NCBI GenBank assembly: GCA_004193205.1
Contig: RZUM01000015.1
Coordinates: forward strand, 1 to 64,000
Direction: 5' to 3'
Length of the DNA stretch: 64,000 nucleotides
Origin: Gordonia sediminis
Lineage (GTDB): Bacteria; Actinomycetota; Actinomycetes; Mycobacteriales; Mycobacteriaceae
In this document: piece after piece, positions 1-7,503 of the stretch
Position numbering within the stretch: position 1 is the stretch's first letter
Layout of the letters: each line of letters opens with the position of its first letter
The notes under the pieces: model-generated
Seen by the model: only the letters and a program-made list of their open reading frames with translations
Database searches by the model: none
What the model was told of the DNA's origin: nothing
Made by a program: the position numbers and the translations under genes

Positions 1-1
1 C

Positions 2-970
2 CGCCTGCACGTCGGAAACCAAGACGCACAAGCCATGAGCAAGCTCAACGGCGTGCTCGACCCCACCACCCGGGCCATGCTCGACGTCGTCCTCGCCGCC
101 TGGGCCGCCCCCGGAATGAACAACCCACAGGACGAAACATCGCCCCACGGAACGCCAGACAACATCGACCCCAAGGTGCTCAAGGACGCCGCCGAACGCG
201 ACAACCGCTCCGACGATCAACGCAACCACGACGCCTTCAAGGCGTTGCTCAGCGCCGCCCTCGACGGCGGCATACTCGGCGGCAGCCACCGCGGTCTACC
301 ACCGCATCTGATCGTCACGATCAGCGAATCCGAACTGCGCGAACGCGCCGGCATCGGCCACACGGCCACCGGCGGGTTCCTCCCGATCAGCGACGTCATA
401 GAGATCGCCGCCCGCGCCCAGCAGCACCTGGCCGTGTTCGCCGACCACACCGCCGAAATCCTCCACCTCGGTGAGGCCAAACGCCTGGCCAACCGGTCCC
501 AACGCCTCGCCATCCTCGCCCGCGACGGCGCCGGCTGCTCCTGCCCCGGCTGCACCAAGCCCATGACCCTCTCCGAAATCCATCACGCCGCAAAGGACTG
601 GGCCGACGGTGGTTACACCGACGTCAACGCGATGGCCGCCGCCTGCCCTCAACACAACCGGGCGGTCGGCCCCAAACCCGGACAATGGACCACCTCGATG
701 GTCACCGACGGACCCGACACCGGCCGTGCCGCGTGGACCCTCAACACCGACGGCTCCATCCCACCCGCACCGCCCCGGGTCAACCGCAACTTCCGACTCG
801 CCGAAATCCTCGGCCGGCACCTGCGCGAAGCGACCACCCCGTCGGATGACACCCCCTCGAGTCCCCGCGCACCCCGATCCCAACAAGAACGGCACCGGGT
901 ACCGAAACTCATCGCCTCCGGATGGGCAGTGCACAGCGTCACCCGAGCCGACCTGGGGCTTGCCGGCTGA
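2..970 (+). CDS. DUF222/HNH endonuclease-like protein (13E12 family), 5' end cut
   Basis: The reading frame is open from base 2, upstream of the first ATG at 35, so the gene starts outside the window. The visible part holds the end of the DUF222 region (GVLDPTTRAMLDVVLAAW) and a C-terminal HNH module: paired Cys (CSCPGC), the His pair in EIHHAAKDW, then CPQHNR. This is the layout of the actinobacterial 13E12-repeat proteins, which are often present in many copies and look like metal-dependent nucleases. Their physiological role is unknown. The family call is firm; nuclease activity is inferred from the HNH motif only. Confidence 0.85.
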   Translation, partial: RLHVGNQDAQAMSKLNGVLDPTTRAMLDVVLAAWAAPGMNNPQDETSPHGTPDNIDPKVLKDAAERDNRSDDQRNHDAFKALLSAALDGGILGGSHRGLPPHLIVTISESELRERAGIGHTATGGFLPISDVIEIAARAQQHLAVFADHTAEILHLGEAKRLANRSQRLAILARDGAGCSCPGCTKPMTLSEIHHAAKDWADGGYTDVNAMAAACPQHNRAVGPKPGQWTTSMVTDGPDTGRAAWTLNTDGSIPPAPPRVNRNFRLAEILGRHLREATTPSDDTPSSPRAPRSQQERHRVPKLIASGWAVHSVTRADLGLAG

Positions 971-1070
971 ACCGGCGAACGTACCTCCGAACTCGTCTGA
1001 GCCGAACACGTCACCGACTGTAAGATGACAGACCGCCATATACTTGTCCTACTGTTGGTACTATGGCGAT

Positions 1071-1298
1071 ATGGCCAAGGATAAGGTGTCAATCACTCTC
1101 GACAGTGCGGTCTTGGCGACTGCCGACGCCGACGCACGGGCAGCGGGTCTGAATCGGTCTGAGCTGATCGAGCGCGCGTTGCGACATGAACATCTTCGGA
1201 TTGCTCTCACGAATTACACGACGCACACAGTTCCGGCGCTGAACATCGACGACTATGCCGACATGATCTATCAGGCTAACAAGGCTGCCGGCTTGTGA
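1071..1298 (+). CDS. Ribbon-helix-helix antitoxin
   Basis: This 75-residue protein begins MAKDKVSITLD, a beta strand followed by two helices with the NRSELIERAL pattern of CopG/RHH DNA-binding antitoxins. The C-terminal half would contact the toxin. The ATG at 1071 is preferred over one nine codons upstream because the RHH strand normally begins within the first residues. The stop overlaps the GTG of the next gene (GTGA), the usual coupling of antitoxin and toxin. An inverted repeat, GCCATAT (1035-1041) and ATATGGC (1069-1075), spans the start and could be an autoregulatory operator. The exact family name is uncertain. Confidence 0.75.
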   Translation: MAKDKVSITLDSAVLATADADARAAGLNRSELIERALRHEHLRIALTNYTTHTVPALNIDDYADMIYQANKAAGL

Positions 1299-1597
1299 TC
1301 GCTCCCGGTGACATCGCGCCTCGCCGCGACACCGATAGCACGATATACGTTGTGGTGCTGTCGAATTCGATCCATATCGCGGCGGATACCGGACGTATCA
1401 TCGTGTGCCCCTACATTCCCGGACCGATCCCCGAAGGCACGATGGCCATGGTAGTCGCCGTCGGAAAACCCGAGGGTGTGGCACTTCCCGAACTGGTGCA
1501 ATGGCTTCCGGTCACAGCCCTCGACGACCCGATCGGAAACATCGGCGCCGAGGCATTGCGCCAGGCCGTGGGACTGATGACTGCGTTGATCACCTAG
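1295..1597 (+). CDS. Probable type II toxin (MazF/CcdB-like fold)
   Basis: This 100-residue protein starts with GTG, overlapping the antitoxin stop by 4 bases. The order of strands (YVVVLSNSIH, IIVCPYIPG, MAMVVAV, LVQWLPVTALDDPIGNI) resembles the small beta-barrel of the MazF/PemK/CcdB toxins, where the SN step and the PIG turn are typical. Members of that fold cut mRNA or poison gyrase; which applies here cannot be read from the sequence. Position and size behind an RHH antitoxin are the main support. No full catalytic signature could be assigned with confidence. Confidence 0.65.
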   Translation: MIAPGDIAPRRDTDSTIYVVVLSNSIHIAADTGRIIVCPYIPGPIPEGTMAMVVAVGKPEGVALPELVQWLPVTALDDPIGNIGAEALRQAVGLMTALIT

Positions 1598-1635
1598 CCT
1601 GTTGCCGGCTCGACCGACGTGCCAGAGTGAGAACA

Positions 1636-3147
1636 ATGAGGGCGCGCCTCGCCGACCTGCTGGTCGGGCTGTCCCGCTTTGCCGACCTTGGCTTCGGTCT
1701 CGAGGGCGGTACGGCGGCGACCTCGGGTGTGTTGGCGGCGCGGCTGGCCCGGAAGCTGAATCTTGATTCATCCGAGGCCAGCGCGTGCTTCTACGTCGCC
1801 CTGCTGACCCATGTCGGCTGCGTCGGGTACGCCAGCGAAACGGCCCGGCTGTTCGGCGACGAACTGGCCGCGAACGCGGCGGCCGCCCACGCCGACCACG
1901 CGTCGGTCACCGACACCTTCGCGACATTCGTGCCGATGCTCACGCGCGGCCGATCACCGATCGGCCGCGCACGAGTCGCGCTGACCCTGCTCACCCGAGG
2001 TTCGTCGTGGGGTGAGGCGTACACCACGGCCGCGTGCGAGGTGGGCCGCGACGCCGCCCGGCGGATGCACCTGCCCGAGACGGTGCAAGCCGGGATGCTG
2101 CACGTCTACGACGAATGGCGACACGGCGGCGACGACATCCCGCTGGCCGCCCGGGTGGCGCGTCTGGCCGGGATCGCGGCGGTGTTCGCCGACGACGAGT
2201 CTGGGGCTGCCGACGCCCTGCGTCGTCGCGCGGGCGGGATGCTCGACCCGGCGCTGGTGGATGCCTTCCTGCGTGCCGGGCTCACCGTTGGACAGGAACC
2301 CGATCTGCGACAGGCAGTCCTTGACGCGGAGCCCGATCCGGTGATGTGGGCGGACGATCTGACCTGCATCGCAGAGGTTTTCGCCGATCTCGCCGACCTC
2401 AAGTCGCCGTTCTTCCTCGGGCATTCGCGGGCCGTCGCGGCACTGTCGCTGAGTGCGGCCACGCGGCTGGAACTCCCGGAGGCCGATCGCCGCGATCTGC
2501 ACCTCGCCGGACTGCTGCACGATGTGGGCCGGGTTGCGATCTCGAGTGCGTTGTGGGAGAAGCAGACTCCGTTGAGCACCGACGAGATCGAGCAGGTGCG
2601 GCTACACCCGTACTACTCCGAACGCATCGTCGCCGGATCCGCCGACCTCGCCCACCTCGCGCCGCTCGTCGGCCGCCATCACGAGCGCCTCGACGGGACC
2701 GGATATCCGCACGCCTGCACCGCCGTCGACCTCACCATGCCGATGCGGATCCTCGCCGCCGCCGACGCGTACCGGACGCTGCGTGAGCCGCGGCCGCATC
2801 GACCGGGCCTCACCGCGTCCGAGGCCGAGCGGGCCGTGCTGGATCGTGCCGCGGCGGGTGCGTTGGATCTCGACGCCGTGCGCGGGGTCGTCGGCGGCGA
2901 GGTCGCCACCCCTGCACCAGCGGCGCCTCCCGCCGGCCTGACCACCCGTGAGATCGAGGTGCTCCGTCTCGTCGCGCACGGCTGCAGCAACGCCGAGATC
3001 GGTACTCGCCTGGTGATCTCCCGACGCACCGCGGAACATCACGTCCAGCACATCTACACCAAGATCGGGGTGTCGAGCCGCGCCGCGGCCACCCTGTTCG
3101 CCGTCGAAAACCAGCTGCTGGCACCGACAGACCACTCAGATGGGTAG
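1636..3147 (+). CDS. HD-GYP-like phosphohydrolase fused to a LuxR-type DNA-binding domain
   Basis: This 503-residue protein carries an HD phosphohydrolase domain in its middle: GHSRAVA, then LLHDVGR near residue 293, then HHERLDGTGYP near residue 347. That last motif is the HD-GYP signature known from cyclic dinucleotide phosphodiesterases. The C-terminal 65 residues (TTREIEVLRLVAHGCSNAEI) are a LuxR/GerE helix-turn-helix. The N-terminal 230 residues are another all-helical HD-like region. The fusion suggests a transcription factor controlled by ligand hydrolysis. A GTG nine bases upstream (1627) is an alternative start. The substrate is unknown. Confidence 0.8.
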   Translation: MRARLADLLVGLSRFADLGFGLEGGTAATSGVLAARLARKLNLDSSEASACFYVALLTHVGCVGYASETARLFGDELAANAAAAHADHASVTDTFATFVPMLTRGRSPIGRARVALTLLTRGSSWGEAYTTAACEVGRDAARRMHLPETVQAGMLHVYDEWRHGGDDIPLAARVARLAGIAAVFADDESGAADALRRRAGGMLDPALVDAFLRAGLTVGQEPDLRQAVLDAEPDPVMWADDLTCIAEVFADLADLKSPFFLGHSRAVAALSLSAATRLELPEADRRDLHLAGLLHDVGRVAISSALWEKQTPLSTDEIEQVRLHPYYSERIVAGSADLAHLAPLVGRHHERLDGTGYPHACTAVDLTMPMRILAAADAYRTLREPRPHRPGLTASEAERAVLDRAAAGALDLDAVRGVVGGEVATPAPAAPPAGLTTREIEVLRLVAHGCSNAEIGTRLVISRRTAEHHVQHIYTKIGVSSRAAATLFAVENQLLAPTDHSDG

Positions 3148-3215
3148 GTCTACCGATGTGCGCGCGCTCCCGGCGCAGGATTCTGGAATCACACCCTGCA
3201 CGAGAGGAGATTCCG

Positions 3216-4040
3216 ATGACCACCCAGACCCACGATGTGAATGCGCTATCCGTGATGTCCGCCGATGGCACCCCGATCGGCGCGCACATCTCCGGCTCGC
3301 GCCGGCCGCTGGTGCTGCTGCACGGCACCTCGTCGAACAGTTCAACCTGGCTCATGGCTGCAGAACTGCTGGAGCCGCATGTTCAGGTGATTCGCGTCGA
3401 CCGCCGCGGCCGCGGCCTCAGCGGCGACCGGAGCGAGTACACGATCGAGACGGAGTACGACGACGCGGTCGCGGTCGTCGATGCGGCCGCGGAGGCCTAC
3501 GGCGGACCGGTCGACCTGCTGGGCCACTCGTACGGCGGCAATGTTGCCTTCGGGGCTGCCCTGCGCACCAGGAACATTCGACGACTCATGCTCTATGAGG
3601 GCTGGCCGCCACCCAATCCCGAGCATCGCCGCTTCCCCGCCGAGATGTATGCGACGCTGGAAGAACTCGCGACGACGCGTCCCGCCGACATGCTGCGTGT
3701 GTTCCTGCGGGACTGCGCCGGACTCAGCGCGGACGAACTCGCACAGCTCGAGGCGGCACCTTCGTGGCCGGCGCGGGTGGCGGCGGCGCCCACCGTGCCC
3801 CGTGAGGTCCGCGCGTTCGGCCACTGCACCTTCGATACAAACGCGGCCGCAGCCATTTCCGTGCCGACTCTGCTGCTCGTGGGTTCCGAGAGCACCGATG
3901 AGGTCAAGGCCGAACCCGAGATCGTCGCCGCGGCGATCCCCGATGCGCGGATTCGGGTGCTCGACGGGCAGACACATATGGCGCATCTGGCGGCGCCGGA
4001 CGATTTCGCTTCGGCTGTGCTGGAATTCGTGCGGGACTGA
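3216..4040 (+). CDS. Alpha/beta hydrolase
   Basis: This 274-residue protein has the alpha/beta hydrolase fold: oxyanion motif LLHGTSSNSSTW, nucleophile elbow GHSYGG, and a late His in QTHMAH. The acidic residue is probably in the VGSEST region. The ATG at 3216 is chosen because GAGAGGAG lies about seven bases upstream; the longer reading from 3156 has no such site. It resembles small soluble esterases and haloperoxidase-like hydrolases. It lies 68 bases after the HD-GYP/LuxR gene on the same strand, so they may share control. The substrate cannot be predicted. Confidence 0.85.
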   Translation: MTTQTHDVNALSVMSADGTPIGAHISGSRRPLVLLHGTSSNSSTWLMAAELLEPHVQVIRVDRRGRGLSGDRSEYTIETEYDDAVAVVDAAAEAYGGPVDLLGHSYGGNVAFGAALRTRNIRRLMLYEGWPPPNPEHRRFPAEMYATLEELATTRPADMLRVFLRDCAGLSADELAQLEAAPSWPARVAAAPTVPREVRAFGHCTFDTNAAAAISVPTLLLVGSESTDEVKAEPEIVAAAIPDARIRVLDGQTHMAHLAAPDDFASAVLEFVRD

Positions 4041-4095
4041 GGCAGTTCAGCGATCGAACGGCGACCGATAGGGCGTCGACGTATTCCGGGTCGCC

Positions 4096-5193
4096 TCAAT
4101 GCGATAGAGAACGCTGGGATGGAGCGTCGTCGGGCCGCACCAGTCTCGGGCGCCATCCGCGCGCCAGCCGCCACTGCTTCGCGTTGGGGGTGATCACTCC
4201 CAACGCGCGATCGTCGGGCAGTGGCGTACCGAATTTGATCCCGAGCGACCGTCGGTAGGCGTTGTGATCGATGCGGATGCCGGCGGTATGCGCTTCCTGG
4301 ATCATCCAATCCAGTGCGATGTCCGGTAGTCGGTTGTCGTCGCGGCACTCCCCGCCGATGTCACCGTGTACGCCGGCGAACCACACCTCTTGCACGTCGC
4401 GATCCTCGAGACCTTTTCCGCCGAACCGGTATTCGGCGAACGGCCGCCGACGTTCATCGATCGCCAACGCGTGCCGCGCCGCTTGGACCCGGTCGATGTT
4501 GGCGGTGAACGGCCATCGGGCGACCTCCCAGCGTGCGCGGCCGTTGAGCCAGCCGACCGACTTCACGGTGTCCCACACGCCGAGGAAGCGGATCTGCGGA
4601 GTGTTCTGGAACGGGCCGGGGAAGTCCGGATTTCCGAACTTCTTGCGAAAGTCGTTGCGGAGCTTCCAGAATTCCTTCTCGCCATCCGGGGCGCTGGGGT
4701 CGGGGCCGCCCGGCGAGTCCGTGCCGGGACCGGACTGGACGTACAGCTTCAGCGCGTATGGGATCAGGTTGAGCGCATCGGCATGCAGGAGCCCCACGGT
4801 GCGGATCATCCCGGTCAGCGCGCGAGCCGTATAGGCGCCCCGCGAGAAACCGAACACGTAGATCTGGTCTCCCCGGCGGTACCGCGTGCACAGCCAGCCG
4901 TACGCCTCCTCGATGTTGTCGCGGATGCCGTGCCCGGCGACCATTCCCGCCACTCGCGTGGCCGATCGACCAAGCTGGGTGACCGCGGCCCGCGAACCCA
5001 TCGTGCCGACGCCGGGGTCGTAATAGACCAGTTGCTGATCGTCCTTGACGCACACATCGAACATCCGCGCCACGTTGGTGAATCCCGTTTCAGGTTCGTT
5101 GGTCGTGCCGTCGAGGCAGATCACCAGGTTGCGTGGCTGGGCGGCGCTGTCGTCGTCGGGCATCGGCGCCCTCTCTCGTTCTGCTTCAGTCAC
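4096..5193 (-). CDS. DUF2235 domain hydrolase
   Basis: This 365-residue protein begins LVICLDGTTNEP and contains VFGFSRGAYTARAL, the GxSxG-like elbow of DUF2235, followed by HGDIGGE. DUF2235 is an alpha/beta-hydrolase-like family that includes the catalytic part of Tle1 type VI phospholipases. No type VI genes are near, so here it is a stand-alone putative lipase or esterase. There is no signal peptide. An internal ATG at 5163 is an alternative start. It converges on the upstream hydrolase gene with a 55-base gap. Confidence 0.85.
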   Translation of the reverse strand: MTEAERERAPMPDDDSAAQPRNLVICLDGTTNEPETGFTNVARMFDVCVKDDQQLVYYDPGVGTMGSRAAVTQLGRSATRVAGMVAGHGIRDNIEEAYGWLCTRYRRGDQIYVFGFSRGAYTARALTGMIRTVGLLHADALNLIPYALKLYVQSGPGTDSPGGPDPSAPDGEKEFWKLRNDFRKKFGNPDFPGPFQNTPQIRFLGVWDTVKSVGWLNGRARWEVARWPFTANIDRVQAARHALAIDERRRPFAEYRFGGKGLEDRDVQEVWFAGVHGDIGGECRDDNRLPDIALDWMIQEAHTAGIRIDHNAYRRSLGIKFGTPLPDDRALGVITPNAKQWRLARGWRPRLVRPDDAPSQRSLSH

Positions 5194-5280
5194 CGCGAGC
5201 GGTGTCGTCGTTCATTCCATCAGATCCCATGCCTGCGGAGGGGGAACGTCGTCGGGGTATTCGCGTAGCACGTCGGGGAG

Positions 5281-5646
5281 TCAGCGCCGGTCGGCGAAGG
5301 TATCCAGGTCCAAGGACACCTCGACACCGTCCTTCTCGACGACGATGCGGGCGTGTTGCGCACCGGTCGCGGCCAGATATTCGCGCAATGTCGAGAGCAA
5401 CAGGTCATGGCGGCGTTCGATCTTCGACACAGCAGCCTGCTCCACCCCCATCGCCCGGGCCACATCGGTCTGGGTCAGATCGCCGGCCTTGCGGATCTCA
5501 GCGAGTGTTTGCACAAACACTAGGTCCGTTCGCGCGGTCGCCTCACGCACCTGTTCGACCTGTTCGGCGATCGCCGGGTTCGCCGCCAGTTGCTCGATCC
5601 GCTCGTTGCCGCGCCGAAACGACCGGCGCTCCTTGTCCTCGGTCAC
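5281..5646 (-). CDS. XRE-family HTH regulator (HigA-like)
   Basis: This 121-residue protein has a central helix-turn-helix (AGDLTQTDVARAMGVEQAAVSKIERR) followed by the ARIVVEKDGVEVSLDL strand seen in HigA-type antitoxins and stand-alone XRE regulators. It starts with GTG. That GTG overlaps a TGA closing a short upstream reading frame (5643-5780). No HigB or RelE toxin is visible on either side, so this is an orphan regulator or the survivor of a toxin-antitoxin locus. Confidence 0.8.
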   Translation of the reverse strand: MTEDKERRSFRRGNERIEQLAANPAIAEQVEQVREATARTDLVFVQTLAEIRKAGDLTQTDVARAMGVEQAAVSKIERRHDLLLSTLREYLAATGAQHARIVVEKDGVEVSLDLDTFADRR

Positions 5647-5780
5647 GCGAGCACGCGCTTCGACCGCTGATCACCAGTGGTGGCCTTGGCCTCCATACGG
5701 TCGATGTAATCAATGAGTTCCTCGGGCATGTCCACGGTCACGAAGGGATTATTCCCCTGGAGGACTATTCCGTCAAGCGA
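5643..5780 (-). pseudogene. Short open frame resembling a truncated ribbon-helix-helix protein
   Basis: In the frame that ends in the TGA overlapping the regulator start, a run of 45 sense codons reads FVTVDMPEELIDYIDRM and ends QRSKRVLA. A strand then an amphipathic helix of this kind is typical of an RHH antitoxin N-terminus, but the second helix is cut by the stop codon and an upstream TAG limits the frame. It could be a relic antitoxin, a tiny coupled leader, or chance. Confidence is low. Confidence 0.25.
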
Positions 5781-5817
5781 CTATGTGATGCTCTGGCGCC
5801 TCGCTCCCAAAGCGACT

Positions 5818-7452
5818 TCACTCCGCGTATCCAGATCCGTTCCAGCGCAGGATCTTCGTGGTGATCGTCCCACCCGCGCAAGAGGGATCGCAGTTGTTGA
5901 TGGATTCCTTGATGGTGTACTGCCCGTCGCTGCCCGGGCCTTCGAGTTCGGCAGAGTAGTAGGCGTGGGTGGTGGTCTGATAGCCGGGTTCATCCTCGCC
6001 CCAGCCGATGTCCTCGTAGCCGTCGCTTTTGGGGACGAGAGTGATCACCCCGTAGTAGCGTCCCGGGTTGTAAGTGATGAAGACATTGTTGGTTGAATCG
6101 GTTGGCGGATCGGCGAAGTCGAACGCATCGTCGTAGACGCTGACCTTCTGCATCAACAGCTTCGACCCGTTGTCGTCGACGACGGCGATGCACCCGACCA
6201 TGTTGAGGCCGGCACTGGCGGGCCGGGTCAGTCCGACTGTGACCTGCCCGAGCTTGGGATGCGTCACTGTTCGTTGCTCATCAATCGTGCCGCAAAGTGC
6301 GGACAGCCCGGCCTGGACGTCGGCGGCGGAACCAGGGCTCGCTGATACCGAGCTCGGTTCCGGCAGGCATCGACACAGCACGATCGTCTGCACCGTGCCC
6401 GTGACGGGATCGCCGTCGTAGGTGATCATGAAGGCACTGCGGTTGTCCCGGTTGGCCACGAAATACGCGTGCCGTTGCGCAGAGTCCACGGAGACCGGCT
6501 CGCCGTAGAGTTCGATGACCCGTGACATCGGGGTGCCGGCGGTGACGCCATCGATCGTCGACGCATTCGCCAGCGGCTCGATCTGGGTGAGCTCACCGTT
6601 GGTGAAGTGCCATCGACAATCCCGCCATTCGATCACCACCGTGTCGCCGGTGGCAGCCGCCGGAAAATCGGGTTGCTGGCTGCGGATCTCATCCATGGAC
6701 TGCCCGAGCGACAGTCCGTACATGCCGTCGGGAGTCAACGCGGATGCAGCCGAAGTCGGTTCCTGGATTGCTTTGAGTCGCGGGATGAGTTGGGCCGTGT
6801 TGTCGGCGGTGACGAACTCGCCGTTGCCCGCATCCGCGATGCATCGCAACTGGTCGGAGTTGGTCTTGAAACCGACCGCACTGATGGTGATGTCCGGATT
6901 CTGCTCACGGATCTGCACCGCGGTCGCACAGGGATCCGGTTGACAGGTCGCTTCACCATCCGAGACGAGAATGATCGATCCGGTCTTACCCTGCAACGGT
7001 TCCGCGGCGGCGAGCAGCGCCGACCCGACCGGCGACCAGCCCTGCGCTCCGATACCGGCCACCGTCTTCGTGATCTGCTGCTGGTCGACCGATGCCAGCT
7101 CGGCCACGGTCACCACATCCTTGCACCCGGCCACCGGCCCACGCGTCGACGGCACGGTACTCCCGAACACGGTGACACCGAGTTCGGCGTCGGAAGGTAG
7201 TGACTCCACGAGTGACTCGACCGCCTGCTTCGCGGCGTCCAGCCGAATCCCCGGCGCATCATCGGTGTTCATCGACTCCGAGGCGTCCAGCACGATCATG
7301 GTCGGGGCCGGCACCCGCGCGGCCGCTTCCGACGGCGACTCCGCAGCCGTCGGAGTGCCCTCGGTCGTGCAGGCCGCGAGGAGAACAAACACGACCGAGA
7401 TCGCCAGGAGCCCGCTGAGGCCCTTCGCCTTCCGATACATGGAATCAGACAC
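5818..7452 (-). CDS. VWA-domain lipoprotein
   Basis: This 544-residue protein has a signal peptide ending in lipobox LLAAC (cysteine near residue 28), so it is predicted to be lipid-anchored outside the membrane. Residues about 45-230 are a von Willebrand A domain with the metal site DASES and later SDGEATC. The second half is a beta-rich region without a recognised domain. GTG at 7452 and ATG at 7440 are both possible starts. The VWA part is similar in style to the VWA domain of the 823-residue protein at 11318-13789. The function is presumably ligand binding in the envelope. Confidence 0.85.
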   Translation of the reverse strand: MSDSMYRKAKGLSGLLAISVVFVLLAACTTEGTPTAAESPSEAAARVPAPTMIVLDASESMNTDDAPGIRLDAAKQAVESLVESLPSDAELGVTVFGSTVPSTRGPVAGCKDVVTVAELASVDQQQITKTVAGIGAQGWSPVGSALLAAAEPLQGKTGSIILVSDGEATCQPDPCATAVQIREQNPDITISAVGFKTNSDQLRCIADAGNGEFVTADNTAQLIPRLKAIQEPTSAASALTPDGMYGLSLGQSMDEIRSQQPDFPAAATGDTVVIEWRDCRWHFTNGELTQIEPLANASTIDGVTAGTPMSRVIELYGEPVSVDSAQRHAYFVANRDNRSAFMITYDGDPVTGTVQTIVLCRCLPEPSSVSASPGSAADVQAGLSALCGTIDEQRTVTHPKLGQVTVGLTRPASAGLNMVGCIAVVDDNGSKLLMQKVSVYDDAFDFADPPTDSTNNVFITYNPGRYYGVITLVPKSDGYEDIGWGEDEPGYQTTTHAYYSAELEGPGSDGQYTIKESINNCDPSCAGGTITTKILRWNGSGYAE

Positions 7453-7503
7453 TAGCCCAACGACTTCCGCGGTGTCTGTCGCCCGTCCGTGTGAATGGCC
7501 TGG

